From Leifsonia shinshuensis (lineage in GTDB: Bacteria > Actinomycetota > Actinomycetes > Actinomycetales > Microbacteriaceae): DNA of 64,000 bases. The notes under the pieces were generated by a model. The model saw only the letters and a list, made by a program, of their open reading frames with translations, was not told where the DNA came from and did no database searches. Location: the NCBI RefSeq assembly GCF_031456835.1, contig NZ_JAVDVK010000001.1, forward strand, positions 3,720,001-3,784,000, given 5' to 3'. Positions 1 through 8,782 of the stretch are shown one piece after another (the stretch's first letter is position 1; each line of letters starts with the position of its first letter). The translations under genes were made by a program, and so were the position numbers.

Positions 1-13
1 ATCGTGACGCGCG

Positions 14-1357
14 TCAGCCCCCGCGCTTCGTCGAGACCGCCAGCGCGACGAGCAGCGCCCATCCGCCCTCGATCAGGATGCGGCTCTCGGCGAAGCTCTG
101 CGCGATCAGGGCCGCGAGCAGCAGCAGGGGGAGCAGTGCCGTCGCGGTGTACGCCGCGTCGTCCGCGATCCCGGTGCGGGGGCGGTCGACCGCCAGGAAC
201 CAGGAGCGCCCGAACGTCGTGAGCACCAGCAGGATGAAGACCACCAGGCCGACGATGCCGAGCTGCAGCCAGACGTCCAGCCAGGCGTTGTGCGCCTGCA
301 GGTATTCGACGCCGTTGCGGGTGGCGAGGCCGTCGAAGGGCTTCACCCACGGCGCCCAGTAGCTGACCCAGCCCCAGCCGAACACGGGGCGCTGCTGGGC
401 GAGCCCGATTACGGCGTGCCAGATGTCCAGCCGGCCGGTCAGGTCCTCGCTCTTTCCGAACAGGGCGGGGATGCGCGAGGCGAACACGGAGATGAGCACG
501 AGCCCCGCGATCAGCAGGGCGAAGGCCGTGACGTACACCGGCGTCCGGCGCGCGGGCCCCACACGCCGCGCCCACAGGGCGAAGGCGAGCACCACGGCGA
601 CGGCCAGGGTGGCCGCGATCACGGTGGCGGACCGCGTGAGCGCCAGCGTCAGCACCGCGACGACCAGCCAGCTGGCCGCCGATCCGCGGCGCACCGCCCT
701 GTCCGCGAGCTGGATGCCGAACACGACGATCGCCAGGAGCGCGATCATCGCGAGCAGGTTGGAGTTGCCGACGATCCCCTGGATCGGACCGCCGTGGAAC
801 AGCAGGTCACGGCTCCAGAAGAACGCCTGCGGCACCTTCCCCGGCGGCGCGGGCTGCACGGGCGTCAGCGGCAGCACCGGCTGCCGGACGAAGACGGCGA
901 CGACGAGCTCGAAGAGCAGCGAGAGGCCGAGGATCCACCGGAAGGCGTTGCCGAGGGCGCTCAGCAGCCCCCGCATCCCGAGGCGAAGCCCCAGGAACAG
1001 CCCGGCGATCGTTGTCGCGAGCTGAGCGAGGACGCCGAGCGCGCTCGCTCCCGGATAGGCCGACCACGCGATCGACACGATCGCCAGGGCGAGGAAGACC
1101 AGCAGTGTCTTCGGCGTCGTCCGCCAGCGGAACCGCGGACGCGCGCGCACCAGCACGACGGCGACCACCACGGCCAGAACACCGGCCAGCGCGAAGTAGC
1201 CTGGCCAGCTGATCAGGTCGCGCCAGAACTCGCCCGCGAACAGCGTGAACAGCACCACCGCCGCGAGCACCGCCTCGCCGGTCCCGCTCGCCGAACGGGC
1301 GGTGCGGATGCGCTCGTCCAGCGCGGAGGGCCTCGTCACTCCCGCAGAATAGCTCAC
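14..1357 (-). CDS. O-antigen ligase family membrane protein
   Basis: Predicted polytopic membrane protein of 447 residues, with about ten hydrophobic segments and a long extracytoplasmic loop late in the chain (around GWGWVSYWAPW, then LQAHNAWLDVWLQLGIVG). That loop pattern is typical of the Wzy_C/O-antigen ligase family, which joins or polymerises lipid-linked glycans on the outer face of the membrane. The GTG start shares bases with the manA stop (GTGA), so the two genes are [15 protein letters not shown] coupled and sugar-nucleotide supply is linked to glycan assembly. A second GTG lies 18 bases further in. The stop is 14 bases from the window edge, so the next gene of the operon is not seen. 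The substrate is unknown; a teichuronic- or arabinogalactan-type polymer is possible. Confidence 0.8.
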   Translation of the reverse strand: MSYSAGVTRPSALDERIRTARSASGTGEAVLAAVVLFTLFAGEFWRDLISWPGYFALAGVLAVVVAVVLVRARPRFRWRTTPKTLLVFLALAIVSIAWSAYPGASALGVLAQLATTIAGLFLGLRLGMRGLLSALGNAFRWILGLSLLFELVVAVFVRQPVLPLTPVQPAPPGKVPQAFFWSRDLLFHGGPIQGIVGNSNLLAMIALLAIVVFGIQLADRAVRRGSAASWLVVAVLTLALTRSATVIAATLAVAVVLAFALWARRVGPARRTPVYVTAFALLIAGLVLISVFASRIPALFGKSEDLTGRLDIWHAVIGLAQQRPVFGWGWVSYWAPWVKPFDGLATRNGVEYLQAHNAWLDVWLQLGIVGLVVFILLVLTTFGRSWFLAVDRPRTGIADDAAYTATALLPLLLLAALIAQSFAESRILIEGGWALLVALAVSTKRGG

Positions 1358-2520
1358 GCGTTCGGCATGGCGACGAAGAGGGTCCCCTGACCCGAGCCGA
1401 CCGAGAGCGTCCGCTCGTCCCCGGTGATCAGGGCCGCTTCGCCGCGGGCGAGGCGCAGCGCTCCGGTCTCGCCGGCGAGTTCGAGGTCGCCCTCGGTGCA
1501 CAGGGCGATGGCGGTGCCGGTGAGGGCCACCTCGGCCGAGGGGACGGCGGCATCGAGGCGCACCACGTCGAGGCGGAAGTCCGGCACGTCCGGGCGGAAC
1601 TCCGCGACCCCGGCGGCCGGGTGACCCGCCGCCAGCGGCGTCGCGCGGATCGGGGAGAAGTCCAGCACCGAGACCAGCTCCGGCACGTCGATCCTTTTGC
1701 GCGTGAGGCCGCCGCGCAGCACATTGTCGGAGGCGGCCATCAGTTCGATGCCGAGACCCCGCAGGTAGGCGTGGATGTTGCCGGCGGGCAGGTACAGCAC
1801 CTCGCCGGGGCGCAGGGTCGCGCGGTTGAGCAGCAGGGCCAGCACGATGCCGGGGTCGCCCGGGAAGGCCTCGTCGAGCATCCGCACGGTGTCGGCGTCC
1901 CGGTCGTCGGGCAGCTCGCGCGCCGCGGCGACCACTTCGGCCACCAGGAGGTCGACATCGGTGTCGCCGCCGAGCAGCCACTCGGTCGCACGGCGGAGCA
2001 CGGCCCTCGGCTCGCCGTCCAGGGTGCGGGCGAAGCCGGCCAGCACCGCACCGCCACGGCTCGCGGAGGTGAGCCGCTCGAACGCCGCCCGGCTCTCGGC
2101 CGGGTCGCGGAAGCCGCACAGCGCCTCGAAGGGGTCGCTCAGCGCGTAGATCAGCTCGGGCTTGTGGAACGGGTCCTTGTAGTTGCGGTCGGGCGAGTCC
2201 GGCGCGAGCCCGAGGGCGTTCTCGCGCTCGAACCCCGCGCGCGCCTGCTCGGGCGAGGGATGCGCCTGCAACGACAGCGGGCCGTCCGCCGCGAGCACCT
2301 TCAGCAGGTAGGGGAGCTCCGCGGTGCGCTCCCACGCGGCGAGGTCCTCCGCGCCGCCGGTCAGCGCAGGGTCGAGCACGCGGGCGGGGGAGCCGGGATG
2401 CGCGCCCAGCCACAGCTCCGCCTCCGGACCGCCGCTCGGCTCGGTGCCGAGCAGGCCGGCGATCGCCGTCTCCGAGCCCCAGGCGTAGTCCCGCGGAGTG
2501 TTGCCGATGCGCACAAACAT
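1354..2520 (-). CDS. manA: mannose-6-phosphate isomerase, class I
   Basis: 388 residues, the usual length for type I phosphomannose isomerase, which interconverts fructose-6-phosphate and mannose-6-phosphate using zinc. The N-terminus MFVRIGNTPRDYAWGSETAI and the segments LKVLAADGPLSLQAHPSPEQA (QAHP supplies zinc ligands), KDPFHKPELIYAL and EVLYLPAGNIHAYLRG match the cupin core. An AGGA motif precedes the ATG. With manB at 10,988 it completes the route from fructose-6-phosphate to mannose-1-phosphate for surface glycans. It overlaps the downstream ligase gene by 4 bases. Function call is secure. Confidence 0.95.
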   Translation of the reverse strand: MFVRIGNTPRDYAWGSETAIAGLLGTEPSGGPEAELWLGAHPGSPARVLDPALTGGAEDLAAWERTAELPYLLKVLAADGPLSLQAHPSPEQARAGFERENALGLAPDSPDRNYKDPFHKPELIYALSDPFEALCGFRDPAESRAAFERLTSASRGGAVLAGFARTLDGEPRAVLRRATEWLLGGDTDVDLLVAEVVAAARELPDDRDADTVRMLDEAFPGDPGIVLALLLNRATLRPGEVLYLPAGNIHAYLRGLGIELMAASDNVLRGGLTRKRIDVPELVSVLDFSPIRATPLAAGHPAAGVAEFRPDVPDFRLDVVRLDAAVPSAEVALTGTAIALCTEGDLELAGETGALRLARGEAALITGDERTLSVGSGQGTLFVAMPNA

Positions 2521-2565
2521 GCGTCCTCATCCCTTTCGTCGCGTTGGACCAAACTACCAATCGCT

Positions 2566-2594
2566 TTGTCCGCCCCCGTCCGGGTCTCTAGGCT
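2566..2594 (+). promoter_or_regulatory. housekeeping-type promoter of the acyl-CoA dehydrogenase gene
   Basis: TTGTCC at 2566-2571 and TAGGCT at 2589-2594 are separated by 17 bases, a good sigma-70-like spacing. The predicted start of transcription leaves a leader of about 35 bases before the ATG at 2635. Confidence 0.5.
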
Positions 2595-2634
2595 GACGGC
2601 GGCCCGACCATCCCGCGGACGCACTGGAGCGAAC

Positions 2635-3813
2635 ATGCCCTTCGAGACCATCGCCGGAGACTTCTACGGCTTCGAGAACCTGCTGACCGACCGCGAGAAG
2701 GAGTTCATCGCGAACCTCCGCGCGCAGCTCGAGTCGGAGGTCAAGCCGATCGTCAACGAGTACTGGGAGAAGGCGGAGTTCCCGCACCAGATCATCGACG
2801 TGCTGCACCGCAACGGCGCCATCGGGCTCGGCTTCCCGGAGACCGCCCCGTTCGAGAACTCGGCCGTGTTCCGCGGCTGGGTGGCGCTGGAGCTGGCGCG
2901 CGTGGACGCATCCGTCAGCACCTACGTCGGCGTGCAGAACGGCCTCGCGCTCGGCGCGATCGGGGTGTGCGGCTCCGACGAGCAGCGTGCCGAGTGGCTG
3001 CCGAAGCTGGCGAGCGGGGAGGTGCTCGGCGCCTTCGGCCTCACCGAGCCCACCTCCGGCTCCGACTCCGCGCAGGGCCTCAAGACGGTGGCGACGCGCG
3101 ACGGCGACAACTGGATCCTGAACGGATCGAAGCGCTGGATCGGCAACGCCACCTTCAGCGACATCACCGTCATCTGGGCCAAGAGCGCCGAGGACGGCCA
3201 GGTGAAGGGCTTCATCGTCCCGACGTCCACCCCGGGGTACACGGCGACCAAGATCGAGGGCAAGCAGTCGCTCCGGATCGTGCAGAACGCCGACATCACC
3301 CTCGAGGACGTCGTGGTGCCCGAGTCGCTGCGGCTCCAGAACGCGAACAGCTTCAAGGACACCGCGCGCGTCCTCCGGCTCACCCGCGCCGAGGTCGCGT
3401 GGGCGGCGGTCGGCGTCGCGGTGGGTGCGTACGAGGCGGCCCTGCGCTACACGAAGGAGCGCGTGCAGTTCGGCAAGCCGATCGCGGCGCACCAGCTGAT
3501 CCAGGACCTCCTGGTCAAGTCGATCGGCAACATCACGGCCTCCATCGGGCTCTGCACGCGTGTCTCGCAGATGCTCGACGACGGCGAGCAGCGCGACGAG
3601 CACTCGGCCCTCGCGAAGGCGTTCGCGACGGCGCGGATGCGCGAGACGGTCGCGTGGTGCCGCGAGGCCCTGGGTGGCAACGGCATCGTGCTCGACTACG
3701 ACGTCGCCCGGTTCTTCGCCGACGCCGAGGCCCTGTACTCGTACGAGGGCACCCGCGAGATGAACACCCTCATCGTCGGCCGGGCGATCACCGGCCAGGC
3801 GGCGTTCGTCTGA
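2635..3813 (+). CDS. acyl-CoA dehydrogenase, glutaryl-CoA-dehydrogenase-like
   Basis: 392-residue FAD enzyme with the full acyl-CoA dehydrogenase fold. FGLTEPTSGSD (about residues 134-145) is the flavin/acyl contact motif; RYTKERVQFGKPIAAHQLIQ and CREALGGNGI are C-terminal FAD contacts. The C-terminal SYEGTREMNTLIVGRAITG places the catalytic glutamate in YEGT, as in glutaryl- and isovaleryl-type enzymes, and the closing GRAITG is typical of the glutaryl-CoA branch. Substrate cannot be settled by eye. It may oxidise short-chain or glutaryl-CoA in amino-acid breakdown. The gene stands alone between manA (divergent) and galE and has its own promoter. Confidence 0.85.
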   Translation: MPFETIAGDFYGFENLLTDREKEFIANLRAQLESEVKPIVNEYWEKAEFPHQIIDVLHRNGAIGLGFPETAPFENSAVFRGWVALELARVDASVSTYVGVQNGLALGAIGVCGSDEQRAEWLPKLASGEVLGAFGLTEPTSGSDSAQGLKTVATRDGDNWILNGSKRWIGNATFSDITVIWAKSAEDGQVKGFIVPTSTPGYTATKIEGKQSLRIVQNADITLEDVVVPESLRLQNANSFKDTARVLRLTRAEVAWAAVGVAVGAYEAALRYTKERVQFGKPIAAHQLIQDLLVKSIGNITASIGLCTRVSQMLDDGEQRDEHSALAKAFATARMRETVAWCREALGGNGIVLDYDVARFFADAEALYSYEGTREMNTLIVGRAITGQAAFV

Positions 3814-3902
3814 GGGCTCGGCCGGCGCACGATCGGAGGCGGTTCGCGCGGTCCCGGTAGGGTTGCCCTGACCGTGATGTCGAACGAGCAGGAGGACCGC
3901 CC

Positions 3903-4865
3903 GTGGCGTGGTTGGTGACCGGAGGCGCAGGCTACATCGGAGCGCACGTCGTGCGGGCGTTCCGCCAGGAGGGCATCGACGTGGTCGTCGTCGACGACCT
4001 GTCGAGCGGTCACGAGGAGTTCGTGCCGGCCGACGTGCCGTTCTACCGCGGCACCATCCTCGACGGCGAGCTGCTGGAGCGGATCTTCGCCGAGAACCGG
4101 ATCACCGGGGTCGTCCACGTCGCCGGCTTCAAGTACGCCGGAGTGTCCGTTCAGCGGCCGCTGCACACCTACGAGCAGAACGTCACAGCGACCGCCGTGC
4201 TGCTGGCGGCAATGCAGGAGGCCGGTGTGGATGCGGTGGTCTTCAGCTCCTCGGCCGCGGTCTACGGCACGCCCGACGTCGACATCGTCACCGAGTCGAC
4301 CCCGAAGAACCCCGAGTCGCCGTACGGCGAGTCCAAGCTGATCGGCGAGTGGCTGCTGCGCGACCAGGGCGTCGCGGCAGGACTCCGTCACACGTCGCTC
4401 CGGTACTTCAACGTGGTGGGCTCCGGCGACCCGAGCCTTCGCGACACCAGCCCGCACAACCTCTTCCCGCTCGTCTTCGACGCACTCGCCGAAGGGCGCT
4501 CGCCCCGGATCAACGGGAACGACTACCCGACCCCGGACGGCACGTGCGTCCGCGACTACATCCACGTCGCCGACCTCGCCGTCTCGCACGTCGCCGCGGC
4601 CAAGCGGCTGGACGCCGGGGAGCCGATCGAACCCGTCTACAACCTCGGCAGCGGCGACGGCGTCTCCGTCGGCCAGATCATGTCGACGGTCGCCGAGGTG
4701 ACCGGAATCCCCTTCACCCCAGAAGTGGGGCCTCGACGCCCGGGCGATCCGGCGAGGATCGTGGCTTCGGGAGAGCTCGCAGCGCGCGATCTCGACTGGA
4801 AGATGCGGCACACGCTCGACGGGATGGTGCGCAGCGCCTGGGAAGCACGCCAGGCGGCGTCCTGA
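3903..4865 (+). CDS. galE: UDP-glucose 4-epimerase
   Basis: 320-residue extended short-chain dehydrogenase. VTGGAGYIGAHV at residues 5-16 is the NAD-binding TGxxGxxG loop. SSSAAVYG and SPYGESKLIGEW contain the catalytic Ser and YxxxK, and DGTCVRDYIHVADLA plus YNLGSGDGVSV are typical of GalE. It interconverts UDP-glucose and UDP-galactose for surface polysaccharides. The GTG start has an AGGAGG-like ribosome site about 6 bases upstream. The nearby manA, manB and large glycosyltransferase fit a cell-wall sugar role. Some close homologues use UDP-GlcNAc, so substrate range is less sure than family. Confidence 0.9.
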   Translation: MAWLVTGGAGYIGAHVVRAFRQEGIDVVVVDDLSSGHEEFVPADVPFYRGTILDGELLERIFAENRITGVVHVAGFKYAGVSVQRPLHTYEQNVTATAVLLAAMQEAGVDAVVFSSSAAVYGTPDVDIVTESTPKNPESPYGESKLIGEWLLRDQGVAAGLRHTSLRYFNVVGSGDPSLRDTSPHNLFPLVFDALAEGRSPRINGNDYPTPDGTCVRDYIHVADLAVSHVAAAKRLDAGEPIEPVYNLGSGDGVSVGQIMSTVAEVTGIPFTPEVGPRRPGDPARIVASGELAARDLDWKMRHTLDGMVRSAWEARQAAS

Positions 4866-4970
4866 GACACCGGTCCGTCGGGTCGGCCCCACCGGGCGTG
4901 TCGCGATTGTTGTCGTTAACCGGCGCGTCGCGAACTCTCGACCAGCGGTCAAGGCTTTACGATTCGCGAC

Positions 4971-4999
4971 TTGACGGAAGCGAATGACAACGGTGTAAT
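4971..4999 (+). promoter_or_regulatory. promoter of whiB2-like gene
   Basis: TTGACG (4971-4976), 17-base spacer, TGTAAT (4994-4999): the best housekeeping-type promoter I found in the window. Transcription would begin near 5006, downstream of an in-frame GTG at 5002. This excludes that GTG and favours the ATG at 5053. Confidence 0.65.
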
Positions 5000-5052
5000 T
5001 AGTGGCACACGGGAATCTCGTGTTTCAGCAGTCCATGGGTGGGGAGACCGAT

Positions 5053-5376
5053 ATGCCAGTTCCCGAATATCGTTCCGGGGTACCCGACGACTGGTTCATC
5101 GATCCGGTCCGGCTCGGCGTCCCGGGTGTCCGGTCGGCGGAGGTCGAGGACGACAACCCGCTCGCCTGGCAGACCGACGCCCTCTGCGCCCAGACCGACC
5201 CGGAGGCCTTCTTCCCGGAGAAGGGCGGATCGACCCGCGACGCGAAGCGCATCTGCACCTCGTGCGAGGTGCGGTCCCAGTGCCTCGAGTACGCGCTCGC
5301 CAATGACGAGCGGTTCGGGATCTGGGGCGGCCTCTCCGAGCGCGAGCGCCGCAAGCTCCGCAAGCGCGCCGGCTGA
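5053..5376 (+). CDS. whiB2: WhiB-family iron-sulfur regulator, WhiB2/WhmD type
   Basis: 107 residues from the chosen ATG, which follows GGTGGGGAG by 6 bases. Four conserved cysteines (C45, C68, C71, C77; the last three in ICTSCEVRSQC) should hold a 4Fe-4S cluster. GIWGG at about 89-93 is the family turn, followed by a basic tail ERERRKLRKRAG for DNA or sigma-factor contact. WhiB2-type proteins control septation genes in actinobacteria. The acidic N-terminal extension and tail fit WhiB2 better than WhiB1. A longer product from GTG 5002 is unlikely because the promoter lies across it. Confidence 0.9.
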   Translation: MPVPEYRSGVPDDWFIDPVRLGVPGVRSAEVEDDNPLAWQTDALCAQTDPEAFFPEKGGSTRDAKRICTSCEVRSQCLEYALANDERFGIWGGLSERERRKLRKRAG

Positions 5377-5444
5377 CCGCCGCCACGCCCTCGGCGAATC
5401 CGCGCCGCGCCCGGCCCAAAGAAGGGATCGGCGCGACCCCGACC

Positions 5445-5450
5445 TAGGCT
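5445..5450 (+). promoter_or_regulatory. leaderless-type -10 box (TAGGCT)
   Basis: TAGGCT ends 8 bases before the ATG at 5459 and there is no ribosome-binding site, so the mRNA probably starts at or very near the start codon. Confidence 0.5.
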
Positions 5451-5458
5451 GACTGGCG

Positions 5459-8400
5459 ATGTATCCGAGAGTCACCGCCATCGTCGTCGCCCAGAGCGGC
5501 GGCCCCCGCCTGCAGCGCACTCTCGACGCCCTCGCGGAGCAGACCCGTCGACCGGACGCCGTGATCGCCGTCGACTGTGCGTCCTCCGACGACGCCGCCC
5601 GGCTGCTGTCCGAGTCCCACCCCACCCAGCTGCTCTCCCTCCCCGAGAAGCTGGCCTTCGGCGCCTCCGTCGCCGCGGCCGTCCGCGTCCTTCCCCCCAC
5701 CTCCGGTCCCGACGAGCTGCTGTGGCTGCTCGCCCAGGACACCGCTCCCGAGCCTCAGGCCCTGGAGGCGCTGCTGGCCGCCCTCGAGGTGTCGCCGTCC
5801 GTCGCGGTCGTCGGTCCGAAGCTCGTCGACTGGGACGATCCCGCGTTCATCCGCGAGTTCGGCGAGGCGATGACGCCGTTCGGCGCCTCCCTGCCACTGG
5901 TCGAGAACGAGCTCGACCAGGCGCAGCACGACGGCCTCAGCGACGTGCTCGCGGTCTCCAGTGCCGGCATGCTCGTGCGCCAGGCGCTCTGGGAGCGGCT
6001 CGACGGCTTCGACCCGGCCCTCCCGACCATCGACGACGGCCTCGACTTCTGCACCCGGGCCCGTCTCGCGGGCTTCCGCGTCACGCTCGTGGCGCAGGCG
6101 CGCGTCGCCCTCGGCGGCGACGGCCTCGCCGGTCCCAACCTGTCCCCGAAGTGGACGGTCCGCCGGCGTCTGTCGGGGGAGCGTCGCCGCGCGCAGCTGC
6201 ATCGCCGCATGGTGTACGCGCCCGGCTGGGCGGTGCCGCTGCACTGGCTGACCCTGGTGCCGCTCGCCATCCTGCGCGGGCTCGTGCGGCTGCTGCGCAA
6301 GGAGCCCGGATCGATCGGGGGAGAGCTGGGCGCGGCCTTCCGCGTCGCGTTCTCCGGCATGGCGGTGGGCAACGCCCGGCGCCGGCTGGCGTCGGCCCGC
6401 GAGGTCGGCTGGGCGGCGGTCGCGCCGTTGCGCATCCCCTTCGCCGAGGTGCGGCGCGCCCGCGCGCTGAAACGCGAGGCGGCCGTGGTGCGCCAGCAGG
6501 GCGAGCGCCAGGACCTCGACTTCTTCGCCACCGGAGGCGGGTGGGCGGTTCTCGCCGCCCTGCTGGTCGGGCTGGCGCTGTTCTTCCCGCTGATCGGTTC
6601 CGGCGCCCTCAGCGGCGGCGGTCTGCTTCCGCTCGACTCGTCGGTCGGCCAGCTGTGGGCGAACCTCGGCTACGGGTGGCGGGATGTGAACCTCGGCTTC
6701 ACCGGAGCCGCCGACCCGTTCTCGGCCGTTCTGGCCGTGCTGGGCACGCTGACCTTCTGGCAGCCGTCGCTGTCCCTGGTGCTGCTCTGGGTGCTGGCGC
6801 TCCCGCTCGCGGCGCTCGGCGCCTGGCTGGCGGCCGCGCGGCTGACGGCACGCGGGACGCTGCGCGCCTTCGGCGCCCTGGCGTACGCGCTCGCGCCGAC
6901 CATCCTGGTCGCGCTGCAGGGCGGGCGTCCAGCCGCCGTGCTGGCGCACATCCTGCTGCCGTGGCTGTTCTTCGCCGGCCTCGCGGCGCGCCGGTCGTGG
7001 GCGGCCAGCGCCACCACGGCCCTGCTCGCGGCGGCGACCGTCGCCTGCGCGCCCATCCTGATCCCCGCGCTCGTCGTCGTCTGGATCGCGGCGATCGCGT
7101 TCGCCGGCCGCCGTGCCGCGCGCATCGTGTTCCTGCCGCTGCCCGCGGTCGTACTGTTCGCGCCTCTGGTGTGGCAGCAGGCGGCGCGCGGCGCGTGGCT
7201 GTCCATCCTGGCGGACCCCGGGGTGCCGCTGGATGCGCGGCAGACCCCGGCCTGGCAGCTCGCGCTGGGCTTCCCCGACGGCACCCTCGGCGGCTGGCAT
7301 CAGCTCGCCACGGCGCTCTCGCTGCCGACGGCCTCGGCGAACATCCTCGTCCCCATCCTGCTGGCGCCGCTGGGCGTGCTGGCCATCCTCGCGCTGTTCC
7401 TGCGCGGCACGGTCCGCGCCATCGTCGCTCTGCTCGTCGCACTCGCCGGCTTCACCACCGCCGTGCTCGCGCTGCACCTCCAGCTCACCGTCTCCGGCGG
7501 CACGGTCGTGCCGATCTGGCCGGGGAGCGCGGTAAGCCTGTACTGGCTGGGCTTGATCGGCGCCGCCGTGCTGGCGCTCTCGGCGATCGGGCGCGCCGCC
7601 GTGTACCCGGCCTGGGCGGCCATCGTGACGCTGGCCATCGCGGCCGTCCCGGTGGGGATCGCCACGCTGAACGGGCACGCCGCGGTCGCGGAGAGCGACG
7701 GACGCACCCTGCCGGCCGTGGTGACCGCAAAGGCGGCGACGCAGCCGCGCACCGGCACGCTGCGCATCATCCCGGAGCCCGGCGGCGGCATCCGCGCCGA
7801 CGTCCTGCGCGGCAGCGGAGAGACGCTCGACCAGCAGTCGACGCTCGCCGACACCTCCCGGGCGCTCACCCCGGGGCAGCGCGACCTCGCCGAGCTCGCC
7901 GGCAACCTGTCGTCGCGGAGCGGCTACGACGCGTCCGCGCAGCTCAAGCAGCTCGGCATCGATTTCGTCCTGCTGACGCCGTCCGCGACCGCGCTCGGGT
8001 CGACCGACACGTCGGCGGCCGACGCCACACGCTCGCGGGCGGAGGTCGCGATGGATGCGAACCCGCTGCTGGCACCGGTCGGTGCGACGGGCACCGGACG
8101 GCTGTGGGCGTTCGACCGCGCGACGGCCGACGTCCCGCCTGCCGCGCGCGTCCCCGCCGACGCAGGCGACCCGTGGCGCGTGCTCGTGCTGGTGCTGCAG
8201 GGCCTGGTGATCGGCGTGACGCTGCTCATGGCCATCCCCACGACGCGCTCGGCGGATCGCGTCTCCGAGCTGTCGGCGCGGCGCCCCCGCGGGCGCGGCG
8301 ACGAGCGCGCCGTCGAGCCGGACGATGCGCCCGAGACGCCCGAGGGCGCGGGCGACGGCGTCGCGGACGAGAGCCTGGACGAGTACGAGGCCGAACCCGC

Positions 8401-8782
8401 CGACGAGGCGGTCGTGGAGTCCGCCGAGGAGGACGAGCTGCGGGAGACCGCTGAGGAGCCCGTCCCCGAGGCGGAGGAGACGGACGAGGCCGAGCCGGAG
8501 CCGACGACCGAGCCGGAGGCGCCGCGCGAGCAGGAGGCGGCACGTGAGCCGGAGGAGGCGCGCGAGCCGGAGCCTGAGCCGGCCCCCGAGCCCGAGCCCA
8601 CCCCCGAGCCCGAGCTCACGCGCGAGCCCGAGCTCCCCGCCGAGGAGACCGACGGCGACCGCTTCGACGACCGCGAGCACGAGCGCGTGACGACACCGCC
8701 CGGTCCCACGACGCTCGAGGACGGCCTCGAGGAGACCATCATCCGACCCCGACGCAGCTTCGAAGGAGGCGACCGTGCCTGA
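5459..8782 (+). CDS. large membrane glycosyltransferase (GT2 head, multispan body, acidic tail)
   Basis: 1107 residues in three parts. Residues 1-230 are a GT-A family 2 glycosyltransferase (VTAIVVAQSGGPRLQRTLDALAEQT; LLWLLAQDTAP in the nucleotide-sugar position; GLDFCTRARLAGF later). Residues 255 to about 740 contain roughly a dozen membrane helices, for example WAVLAALLVGLALFFPLIGSG near 361, with another helix around 905. A final segment of about 120 residues (956-1074) is almost pure Glu/Pro/Ala repeats, with pI far below the rest. This architecture is seen in actinobacterial polyprenyl-linked glycan assembly proteins. It overlaps the DUF5719 gene by 8 bases, so the two are probably partners. 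Substrate unknown. The tail may be a cytoplasmic acidic spacer. Confidence 0.75.
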   Translation: MYPRVTAIVVAQSGGPRLQRTLDALAEQTRRPDAVIAVDCASSDDAARLLSESHPTQLLSLPEKLAFGASVAAAVRVLPPTSGPDELLWLLAQDTAPEPQALEALLAALEVSPSVAVVGPKLVDWDDPAFIREFGEAMTPFGASLPLVENELDQAQHDGLSDVLAVSSAGMLVRQALWERLDGFDPALPTIDDGLDFCTRARLAGFRVTLVAQARVALGGDGLAGPNLSPKWTVRRRLSGERRRAQLHRRMVYAPGWAVPLHWLTLVPLAILRGLVRLLRKEPGSIGGELGAAFRVAFSGMAVGNARRRLASAREVGWAAVAPLRIPFAEVRRARALKREAAVVRQQGERQDLDFFATGGGWAVLAALLVGLALFFPLIGSGALSGGGLLPLDSSVGQLWANLGYGWRDVNLGFTGAADPFSAVLAVLGTLTFWQPSLSLVLLWVLALPLAALGAWLAAARLTARGTLRAFGALAYALAPTILVALQGGRPAAVLAHILLPWLFFAGLAARRSWAASATTALLAAATVACAPILIPALVVVWIAAIAFAGRRAARIVFLPLPAVVLFAPLVWQQAARGAWLSILADPGVPLDARQTPAWQLALGFPDGTLGGWHQLATALSLPTASANILVPILLAPLGVLAILALFLRGTVRAIVALLVALAGFTTAVLALHLQLTVSGGTVVPIWPGSAVSLYWLGLIGAAVLALSAIGRAAVYPAWAAIVTLAIAAVPVGIATLNGHAAVAESDGRTLPAVVTAKAATQPRTGTLRIIPEPGGGIRADVLRGSGETLDQQSTLADTSRALTPGQRDLAELAGNLSSRSGYDASAQLKQLGIDFVLLTPSATALGSTDTSAADATRSRAEVAMDANPLLAPVGATGTGRLWAFDRATADVPPAARVPADAGDPWRVLVLVLQGLVIGVTLLMAIPTTRSADRVSELSARRPRGRGDERAVEPDDAPETPEGAGDGVADESLDEYEAEPADEAVVESAEEDELRETAEEPVPEAEETDEAEPEPTTEPEAPREQEAAREPEEAREPEPEPAPEPEPTPEPELTREPELPAEETDGDRFDDREHERVTTPPGPTTLEDGLEETIIRPRRSFEGGDRA

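Noticed and set aside
1358..2560. Extension of the O-antigen ligase frame upstream to 2,560
   Set aside because: This part is manA read in another frame of the same strand. The ligase begins at the GTG overlapping the manA stop.
5002..5052. Upstream GTG start for the WhiB2-type protein
   Set aside because: The TTGACG-N17-TGTAAT promoter would start the mRNA downstream of it, and the extra residues do not resemble WhiB N-termini.
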